64,000 bases of DNA from Nematostella vectensis (Eukaryota > Cnidaria > Anthozoa > Actiniaria > Edwardsiidae): contig NC_064040.1 of assembly GCF_932526225.1 (NCBI RefSeq), forward strand, positions 6,669,181-6,733,180. The letters run 5' to 3'. Shown here piece by piece: positions 49,741 to 64,000 of the stretch (positions are counted from its first letter, which is position 1; each line of letters starts with the position of its first letter). The translations under genes were made by a program, and so were the position numbers. The notes below the pieces were generated by a model that saw only the letters and a program-made list of their open reading frames with translations, made no database searches and had not been told where the DNA came from.

Positions 49741-52700
49741 ATGAGGGTTGTATATCTTGTGCTTGTGGTTGCTGTAATTATCGCCATCACGGAGGCTAAA
49801 TGTGAGTTCTAGACAAGGGTCTCTATAAATATAACTTAGGAAGTGGTCCATTAGATATGGTTGATCTTGAAAAAGCAATATACAGAGAACGACATTCTCA
49901 GATGTCACGTGGCTCATTAAATATACACTATTTGCGTGTGGGGAATATCAGGTTTCCTACAGGCTGCTAGAGTGTGCCGCTTTCAAAGCGTGGTTAATCA
50001 TCAAAAAATATGTTACACAAGTTTGAACCAGGTCTTAAAACTCATTTTAAAAATAAACTTTGATTGTATAGAAGTTATTATAAAACCCCTATATATCAGT
50101 GTTTGGGTACTGTATTAAAAAAAAAAAACTTTTGAATGTTGTTTTATTATCATTAAGTGCACATGAGAATTGAGAAAAGTGGAGCTAGTTTTAATGAAAA
50201 AGTAACTAACGAAAAACGAGTATTGTCTAACATGAGGTCAGTGCTGTTATGACTAATGAAAGCCAATCAGATTTTGTTTTTAGTGATTTGGTCAATTTAA
50301 GCAATTCAAGGCAGGCGCTTGAAGGCAATAAGTCAAATTAATTAATAATAGCTGTTGGGTAGTGGTTGACAGTAAGTTTAGTAAGTTCATATTCCCTGGT
50401 CAGGTCAGACTTTTAGATAACTGTGATATTGATCTATACCTGACCTTTCACGATATTTTTCCAGCCGTGAAAAAGAGCAAGACCCGATCTCCTAAACATC
50501 CCCGTCATCGTACACTCGCAGATGATTACAAATTGAGTAAGTGAAACAACACATCATATTCATAGACTTAAAACATTCCCTAGGGAGAGGGGAGGTAATT
50601 TTTGGAACTGCACGTTATTATCACTTATATCAGATTTAAAGTAAACTCGGGTTTCAATTCATCATCATCTTCATTATTTGTAATTATCCACAGCAAAATC
50701 ATTGGTAGCAGCATCATGATTGTCATCAATGTTATCGCCATTTTTTATATATATTTTTCTTATATTTATTCAGATAGGATATCCGCCAAGTACTGCAAGG
50801 ATTATGACGATAGCTGCAAGGCATTCGGAAAAATAGCAAAGAAAGACAAGAAAAGCTGCTTCAACAATCCTGACAAGGCACGTATGGCATGTCCTGTCAG
50901 CTGCAAGCTTTGCGACAAAAAAACATTCCACAAGAAAAGCAAACGTGAGTTATTGTGCCTATAAGGTGTTTTCAAATTATGATATAAAGCAGGGAATATC
51001 TAGAAGTCCGATGCGCTGATCTCTCAGTATTTGTGTTTAAATATTCCTTCCGATATTTATTTCCGATAAGAAATTGGTTCTAAAGTTGTAAAAAGGCATC
51101 TCCAAAAGTTTGAGTATCCAGGTCTCTAGGTAGTAATGGTACTAGCTCAGAACAAATGCTCGGGAAGATAAAAAAAATATCGCATATTTTTAAGGGGATC
51201 GTAATGTCAATGTTTCACTGTATCAGTATTCTTGTTAATGCAAATGTTAATGCAAATGTGTGTTATTTTTTTCAGTGAGCGATGTGGTAGTTGTTCGTGC
51301 GATGTGTGTAGATATAGAGGTCGACCAGTGCAATCCAGACGTGTGTTACACCAATCCCGACTGGGCCACTGAAAACTGCAGAAAAACATGCATGCTCTGC
51401 AAACCAGGTGAGCTAGCGATCATCATTATCTGCACTTTTATCACCTGCCACCATCATGATTGTCATCATCCTCAAGAATGAAAACAGCATCATAACGATC
51501 ATCATAACCAGATGCAGTCACATCATGATCGACAACTCTATGATTATTAACATTTTTTAATAATAACATAACCATCCAAATTATCATCATTATCAATATC
51601 ATGATAATCAATATTATCTTCATTATCGATATCATAATAATCATCATTATCCATATCATAATTACTAAAAAAAAGCAGTATTATGTTGATGCCCGTCATA
51701 GTCGTCACTATTATTCACATTTCATTAACAGCTACAAGAAGCTTGCTGGTGACACATCTATCTTTTTTTTGATCAGACATTCGAGGCCCATGTGACACTG
51801 ATCCTCGATGCCCTTTCTGGGGTCAGTACGGCTACTGTAGCACCGCTACTTACATTGACAACCACTGTCCGTACAACTGCGATGTCTACAGTTATGTCCC
51901 TGAAGCGCCGCAGCCATATCCACTACCCATTGAGCCTTTGTATGCATACCAGCCTCTTCCCTACCCCACAGCACCCCCGGTAAGTCAATCAAAAACCTTT
52001 CTCCACCCAACACCTGAGCAAGTGGCTTGTAATGCATATCAGAAATTACCATATCCAACTGCAAACGGTAAGTTTTTCATAGCAATAACGCCTTTCTTCA
52101 CCCCACCCTTGAGATAAGGCCTAGTCATGCGTACCAGAAACAAGTCAACACAGCACAACTGGTAAGTCATTAAAAGAAAACACATCCTTTTTCCACTCCA
52201 CACTTGGTGACCTTTATGTTTGCTTATCACCCTTATAAAGACGCATCACACAAGATTGTATCCCATACATTCAGGGCTCAGCAGAGAACCGTATAGCAAG
52301 AGTGTCTCATGTCAATATATATGTCTTCAATCCAGGGTGTAACTCCTGCGACCCTACCTCCCTACTACGAGAACGCTCCCCAGCCTACCTACGCACCTGG
52401 TGCACAGTATCCAGCTGCAACTGCAGCACCCGCACCCTCAGCTCCTGGGGCAACAGCAGCACCCGCACCCTCAGCTCCTGGGGCGACCGCGGCACCCGCA
52501 CCCTCAGCCCCTGAGGCGACCGCGGCACCTGCACCCTCAGCCCCTGAGGCGACCGCGGCACCCGCACCCTCAGCCCCTGAGGCGACAGCGGCGCCCGCAC
52601 CCGCCCCTGAGGCTGCTCCCTCGGAGCCTGAGGCAGCACCCGCGCCCGCCCCCGCCCCTGAGATGGCACCCGCCCCTGCCCCTGAGATGGCACCCGCCCC

Positions 52701-53001
52701 TGAGGCTGCTTCAGCACCCGCCCCTGAGGCGGCACCAGCACCTGAGGCTGCTTCAGCACCCGCCCCTGAGGCGGCACCAGCACCTGAGGCTGCTTCAGCA
52801 CCTGCCCCTGAGGCTGCTTCAGCACCCGCCCCTGAGGCGGCACCAGCACCTGAGGCTGCTTCAGCACCCGCCCCTGAGGCGGCACCTGCACCAGAGGCTG
52901 CACCTTCTGAGCAGCCCATGCCTGGCAAGAAGAGTAAGAGCAAGCCGAGCAAGAGGAAGGGAGTCAAGAAAAGCAAGAGTGGACACAAGAGACACCACTA
53001 A
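49741..53001 (+). CDS. Secreted ShKT-domain protein with Ala/Pro repeat region and basic tail (paralog 2)
   Basis: Exons 49741-49801, 50465-50536, 50774-50944, 51276-51407, 51777-51979 and 52336-53001; phases agree, 434 residues. Same plan as the gene at 44966: a 20-residue signal peptide, basic linker, two full six-Cys ShKT domains (exons 3 and 4), then a five-Cys third repeat with the shared CPFWGQYGYC. A long Ala/Pro/Glu repeat region follows (units like APAPSAPEATA), then a Lys/Arg/His tail (KKSKSGHKRHH). The acceptor lies exactly 7 bases before the ATG in both genes, supporting tandem duplication. Differences: an extra intron (51980-52335) absent from paralog 1, and a different repeat composition. 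Poly(A) signals AATAAA at 53072 and 53082. ShKT presence does not by itself show toxicity. Confidence 0.86.
51420..51670. repeat. ATC/ATT-rich simple repeat in ShKT gene 2 intron
   Basis: Imperfect ATC, ATT and CAT repeats (for example TCATCATTATCATCA-type runs) between exons 4 and 5. The open frames here are Ile/Met-rich artefacts. Confidence 0.75.
51944..52215 (+). repeat. Three tandem copies of exon end plus 5' splice site
   Basis: Copies start at 51944 (coding, GCATACCAGCC), 52034 (GCATATCAGAA) and 52129 (GCGTACCAGAA). Each continues into a GTAAGT donor (51980, 52068, 52162) and then a CCTTTCTCCACCC-like segment. Copies 2 and 3 lie in the intron. Confidence 0.75.
52429..52910 (+). repeat. 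Coding minisatellite for Ala/Pro/Glu repeats
   Basis: Units of about 33 bp (GCACCCGCACCCTCAGCCCC then TGAGGCGACCGCG) come first, then 18-39-bp variants around GCACCCGCCCCTGAGGC. It makes up most of exon 6 of the gene at 49741. Copy number is likely variable between alleles. Confidence 0.9.
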
Positions 53002-53374
53002 CTGATTGGGCATGTTATATCATTGGTTTGCTTTGTTAAGCAATCTTATAATGCTTGATAGTCATGAATAGAATAAAAGATAATAAAGAATTTATGCATT
53101 CAGTTTTATCAATGTTTAAGAAAAAAAATTGGGTACAAAAGGGTTGGTCTATATTTCTAGCCAAAAGTTTGGCCGGCATAACTTTCAGGACTGATCGTGG
53201 CCCCACAAGCAGGTAATCTCGTTCAACGAAGATGGAAAATGCAGTGTATTTTGAATTGTGAGTGTCCAAAGAAACCAGCCCCCCTCCCTTCCCCCAATGT
53301 TCAATGTAAAGTTGACTTTTTGTTCTGCTTCTATCTTTATCTTGAGTCTTCGAAGCGCAGCTTCGGTGTAAAGC

Positions 53375-59994
<6,620 letters not shown>

Positions 59995-60469
59995 CTTGTG
60001 CAAATGCACCCGGCCTTTTTGTACCACAGGCAACCCAAGGAAAGTGAAACGGTCATAACGAAGAAGAAGATGGGATCACCTACCTGTCCTGGCCGCCTTA
60101 AAACAAACTCGAGAGGCCAATTGAATGCTGATTCATGATCCAGGCAGTTAACCATAAGGTCAACTGTCCTGTCGAAACTTAAATTGACGCGAAAAAAATC
60201 GAGAAGCCAAAAAGCAGCCACACAATTATATTATTTCGTGCGCAAGCGACAAAAAGGGGTGGAGCTATCCATTTTATATAAAGCGAGCGTTTATACGGAT
60301 TGCCTTTTCACGCCCAAATTCTACAGATTTACATTATCTGTTGAAACAGTCCATTCGGTCGCAGACAATGTCCAGTTTGTCTGGAACTAGTGGCTATGGG
60401 TGTGGCCGTGTTGCTCGCTCTCTACACAGCGGATGTACGGGAAGGAGGGTGGTGGATTTGCCCCAACTC

Positions 60470-60715
60470 TTAAAGCCGCATTGTCACCATTTTACTTCCG
60501 GTCGAGTACGTAACAATATCCAATGATTTTTAACGGAAAAATATTTCAAAATATTGAAAGCAGTGTGTTTATTGAAAGTTTCTTTGAGGATCTGATTGAT
60601 AATTTAGAGCGGATGGCCTGTTTAATATCTCGGATTTTAATAGATTCTTTTGTCTTTTAACGGTTGAGGTTTCCGTCGGACCTCCGGAAGTAAACTGGTG
60701 ACAATGCGGCTTTAA
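60470..60715. mobile_element. TTAA-ended MITE, 246 bp
   Basis: Left end TTAAAGCCGCATTGTCACCA then TTTTACTTCCGG; right end CCGGAAGTAAACTGGTGACA then ATGCGGCTTTAA. The inverted repeats are about 32 bp with one mismatch. TTAA borders resemble those at 20124 and 25342. Confidence 0.72.
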
Positions 60716-61195
60716 CCAAAAGCTTATTCGCTCCTCTCCTAATAGCTCACTATAACGATAACGAAATTGCCCATAGTGCACAGTCGATGTAGAAATCGAT
60801 CTAGACGCCACGTAATTCTCATTTTTGTTCCCGTTTATTTTTTCATCTTTAGGGGTTCGCTAAGAGGAGATTTCAAGGGTCGTGAAAACAGTAAATAGGT
60901 GCAGTCTTTGTCCTTATTTGGGTAGGAAGGAAACGGCAAGAAATTTTTGGCAAAAAAGATAAACAATATAAATAGTGCATGTCCATCCAAGTAACCTCTT
61001 TTATATCTGTAAAGATAAGATTACGAAGACCCTCCTCCTAGAACCGCTAGCCGTTGAAGGGGGAAGGGGGGGGAGGGGGAGGGGAATTCAGAAACGACCC
61101 TTTAAAAACCTAAATTCGCGTGTAATTTCTTTATTTCACAACCTTAAATGATATAAGTAAAAGAGAATAGGGCATTATAATAGTTTTACAATTAG

Positions 61196-61620
61196 CAGTG
61201 GCTATATGCCCGACAGTCGGGAAAGGTCCTCGATGGACTAAATGCCCGACAGTTTTCAATTTTTTCCAAACACCCCAGTAAATAATCGACCTAGTGAGTT
61301 AGAAGTATTCTATATTTGTTGAGAAAAGGCAAGGAAACCTGAATTGAGTTTTGTTGTCGGTATTGGATGTTTTCCTTCGTTTACGTACACAATAAAACCG
61401 TAATTTTAGTGGCACTAAAATTACGATTCTATTGTGTACAATGTCAACAAAAAAACGTTAAATACAAAAAACAAATCTCAATTTGCTTGCCTTTTCTCAA
61501 CAAATACAACTTTGAACTCACTAGGTTGACAAGTTAAAAGGGTTTATTTGAATAAATTGTAAACTGTCAGCCACTTAGTCCATTGAGGACCTTTCCAGAC
61601 TGTCGAGCATATGGCCACTG
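61196..61620. mobile_element. Foldback element, nearly palindromic over 425 bp
   Basis: The outer arms (CAGTGGCTATATGCCCGACA and TCGAGCATATGGCCACTG) pair for about 60 bp with scattered mismatches. Inner parts pair too (TTGTTGAGAAAAGGCAAG with CTTGCCTTTTCTCAACAA-type sequence). The centre is itself a hairpin (ACACAATAAAACCGTAATTT with AAATTACGATTCTATTGTGT). Confidence 0.75.
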
Positions 61621-62398
61621 CCTTTATAATTAACATTAGGGGCATGTATCATGAAACGCGCCTACGTTTCATAGTAAAGGTTTCTATCAAATGCCGGTTT
61701 GATGGCAAAGCCCAGTGAAACACCTCCAACAGGCACAAGTTAAACAAATGTTGAGGAACAATTTCAAAGCACCTGCCAATTCTTGTCCCAAAAAAGTATA
61801 CAAACAGCGCCGTCTTTGCTGAGGCAGCAGCGTCTTGCTTGGTGACCGTTCGCCATGGTGCCGTTTGTTCGGGGCTTAAAAGTCACGACGAGAATCCCCG
61901 TTCTGATACCCTAGTTAGTGAATCCCCGCTACTAATATTCATATAGAATATATTTACAGCTATTTGAACCGAGAAGTGGGCATCTTGTAGTACGATGCGC
62001 GCTACTATTACATCAAGACAAGGATTAAGAAAGTTGGAACATTAATATGCGATTTTGACAGTCGCGGCTCTTTAGGAGGCTTCAGAGAGAGCAATTAAGC
62101 ATTCCTCTGATGATTGGCAGGCGCCTACTGGTGGGCCATCAGATCTAGTGAGTGTCTTAATCCCGTCAAACTCTAAAGGGACACAAACACTTTGAAGTAT
62201 TTACATCAAAATCTAATGCTCTCCCTGATAGTCTAAACGCGTCCTTGCGTCCAATATGTGCCAATATACTGGCTACTTTCTATTTCCAAGGGGAAACTTG
62301 GTAATATTTCAATGTATAATAATTGCTTCGAGACGAAAGTCCCTGTCCCAGCAGAGACTGCTGTCAACTGATCTCGGCGTTTAAACCAGCTATGAAAA

Positions 62399-63743
62399 CT
62401 ATGGCTTTCTCTTCTTCTTTTTCTTCCGTTTTTGTCTCTTGTTCCTCTTGCGGTTTTTTGCTGCTTTCCTTGCAGCACGACCTCGCCTTTTCTTCCCAAG
62501 TCCCTGCTCGGCCGCAGTTGGTTCTCGCGCACGTTGACTCTTGGAAAATTTTACACAGTCCGGCCCAGAATGCTTTTCTCCCAGCCAGCTGCAGATTTGC
62601 TCGAATTTGAGTGAGTTCAGACGTATTCCCGCGTTGAAGTTCCCTCGCCAAATAGGAGGGCAACCGACATATGGCCACCAAGGGTGGTAGGGGACATTCC
62701 TGTTGCCGGAGAACACCCCTATTATTCTCCTGTTTTGGACACCTGTCTCCTTATCTGTGTAGGAGGCATAAATTCCAGCACCGGACGATCCGGGTTGCGC
62801 GTCACAGCAGTGGTACAACATGTCGTTCGTCTGAGTTCGGATAAAGCACGTTCTGCAAAAAGAGATATGCCTAACGTCATTCTAACCGGCTTTTGTATAA
62901 AAAAAAATGTACGCTAGAAAACTATCAAATAGAAAATTTCGATTTGTAGAGGAGTGCACACTTTGATATTACATCCCCGTTGAAGGAGGGGTGTTGCGTT
63001 AAAGAGCTTTGATTTTATCTGCTGTATTTTGTAATGCAAAAATTCAAGGAAATGTCAAAATTAGTATAATAAATTAGTATGGAACCTTCACTCTAATAAA
63101 CTAGTTTTGAAAACAGAAATCGCAATGCCACAAAATTAGTACATATATAGGTCATTATAATACACCAAAACTGGTATTCGACTCTTCCAAATTTTCAGGG
63201 CAGAAGTCTTATTAAAGACGAAAATTTGGCAGAGTCAAATACCAGTTTTTGGTGTATTGTATGCATTCTTCTGGTTCACTCTTCTGTACAAAGGTTCATT
63301 CTTCTGTACAAAGCTAATGTATTGTGTCGTACCTCCCCGAGTCCACCTCACCCCTCCTTTTAAGAAATCCCGCACAACGGGCGTGTCACCTCAAGCTTGT
63401 ACTCGTCTTATAACGCTTATTCCCTTCATTGCATCTAATTTCATTTCTTTTGTCGATCGGTAAAAGGGCGTGGTTACTCATCCCGAATACGAAGCCCCCG
63501 AACAGCCCCTTGATTTTCTCGTAAAAAAGTGCAATGCTTGCAAGCTTGGGGATTTCAAGTGGTCAAAGCTGATTGGGCGGTCTAATAACTTACCTATACC
63601 ATATGGTGTTTGAGGGTTTGTCGTCCTCGAATGCAGTGAAGTGAATTTTTGTATCCCTCCCAAATCTCTCATCTTCACTGTACGTGATCGACATATACCG
63701 GCGCTTGTGGCGCTGTGCTAGCCGTACAATGGCGTAGTCGTAC
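62399..63743 (-). CDS. PRSS23/PRSS35-like secreted serine protease, last two exons (5' part beyond window)
   Basis: Minus-strand exons 63743-63594 and 62852-62399, joined in phase; about 200 C-terminal residues. Exon 1 has YDYAIVRLAQRHKRRYMSIT, with the catalytic Asp position (DYA), and ends near KPSNTIWYR. Exon 2 starts TCFIRTQTNDMLYHCCDAQP, followed by GSSGAGIYAS with the nucleophilic Ser, then IIGVFSGN and FNAGIRLNSLKFEQICSWL, all landmarks of the PRSS23/35 group of trypsin-fold secreted proteases. The His exon and signal peptide must lie past 64000. After the domain a strongly basic tail of about 48 residues (RKAAKNRKRNKRQKRKKKKK core) is unusual for the family. Stop TAG at 62399-62401. 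Confidence 0.88.
63161..63258. repeat. 98-bp hairpin in protease gene intron
   Basis: The arm TACACCAAAACTGGTATTCG continuing ACTCTTCCAAATTTTC pairs with GAAAATTTGGCAGAGTCAAA continuing TACCAGTTTTTGGTGTA: about 36 bp, two mismatches and one bulge, 23-base loop. The size is similar to a microRNA precursor or a tiny MITE. Confidence 0.75.
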
Positions 63744-64000
63744 CTGCACAAGAGGGAATATAATATTTAGGGCAACTGTTTAGAAACTTTAACAAGGCTA
63801 AAGGTTTTATCCCCAACAATTATTTCAATTGATTGTGTGAACCAGTGGCTATGGAATTGCAAAACTTTACTGCTTGAAGGTGCTTCATTCTTTAAGTCAA
63901 CTCTTTAATTTTCAAGGTGGCAGAGTCAACATGTTTTAATTGATACCCAAACAGCTCCGTCGTATTCTCATTTCATAACAGTCAAACAGACATACGGACG

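Larger units (their letters stand above)
59995..62398. other. Intergenic region upstream of PEX6
   Basis: No gene seen. A TATATAAA at about 60275-60283 reads as a TATA-like box on both strands. It holds a TTAA MITE (60470-60715), a G-rich run (61059-61085) and a 425-bp foldback (61196-61620). Confidence 0.5.

Noticed and set aside
52385-52988. Minus-strand Gly/Ala-rich and other alternate frames over the Ala/Pro region
   Set aside because: Shadows of the coding minisatellite; the plus frame alone continues from ShKT exons in phase.
62105-62140. CTGATGATTGGCAGGCGCCT as another hammerhead candidate
   Set aside because: No GAAA core or cleavage triplet follows at the needed distance.
62323-62917. 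Plus-strand frames over the protease exons
   Set aside because: Opposite-strand shadows of the PRSS23/35-like exon.

Overview
Kind of organism (inference). This is intron-rich animal DNA. Genes are broken into many short exons with GT..AG borders, every reconstructed exon chain keeps its reading phase, and there are no operons or ribosome binding sites. Gene content points to a cnidarian, most likely a sea anemone such as Nematostella: a polycystin-1-like gene with an F5/8 type C domain, two tandem genes for secreted ShKT-domain proteins, a Penelope-like element with a hammerhead ribozyme, and many small foldback elements. I could not check the species.

Layout. (1) About 1.5-18.3 kb, plus strand: 16 coding exons of a polycystin-1-like receptor-channel (F5/8C, SEA-like, REJ, GPS, first membrane segment, PLAT, ten more membrane segments, long Ser-rich tail). 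The 5' end lies before the exons I can see. (2) 18.3-21.66 kb: intergenic, with one TTAA-ended MITE and C/A homopolymers. (3) 21.66-24.32 kb, minus: NAA30, the NatC catalytic subunit, 4 exons. (4) 24.3-24.9 kb: short divergent promoter. (5) 24.9-37.97 kb, plus: COG2, 17 exons. Its introns hold a TTAA MITE, a truncated Penelope-like element between 282-bp inverted repeats, and a 0.9-kb minisatellite. (6) 40.0-42.15 kb, minus: an unrecognised small gene, with a possible solo LTR in its intron. (7) 44.97-47.31 and 49.74-53.0 kb, plus: two paralogous genes for secreted, Cys-rich, Pro/Ala-rich, Lys-tailed proteins. (8) 53.4-60.0 kb, minus: PEX6, 9 exons. (9) 60.0-62.4 kb: intergenic with a TTAA MITE and a 425-bp foldback. 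(10) 62.4-63.74 kb, minus: last two exons of a PRSS23/PRSS35-like secreted serine protease whose 5' part lies beyond the window.

How the genes relate. There is no pathway cluster. NAA30, COG2 and PEX6 are housekeeping genes (N-terminal acetylation, Golgi tethering, peroxisomal import). The polycystin-like, ShKT and protease genes make membrane or secreted products. The divergent NAA30/COG2 pair may share a promoter, and ShKT gene 2 and PEX6 are convergent.

Most interesting observations: a complete type I hammerhead fold in the Penelope-like element, present on both strands because of the inverted repeat; an intron in the second ShKT gene that seems to have arisen by tandem duplication of the neighbouring exon end, with three GTAAGT donors in series; and a PEX6 intron minisatellite that repeats the intron's own 5' splice site.
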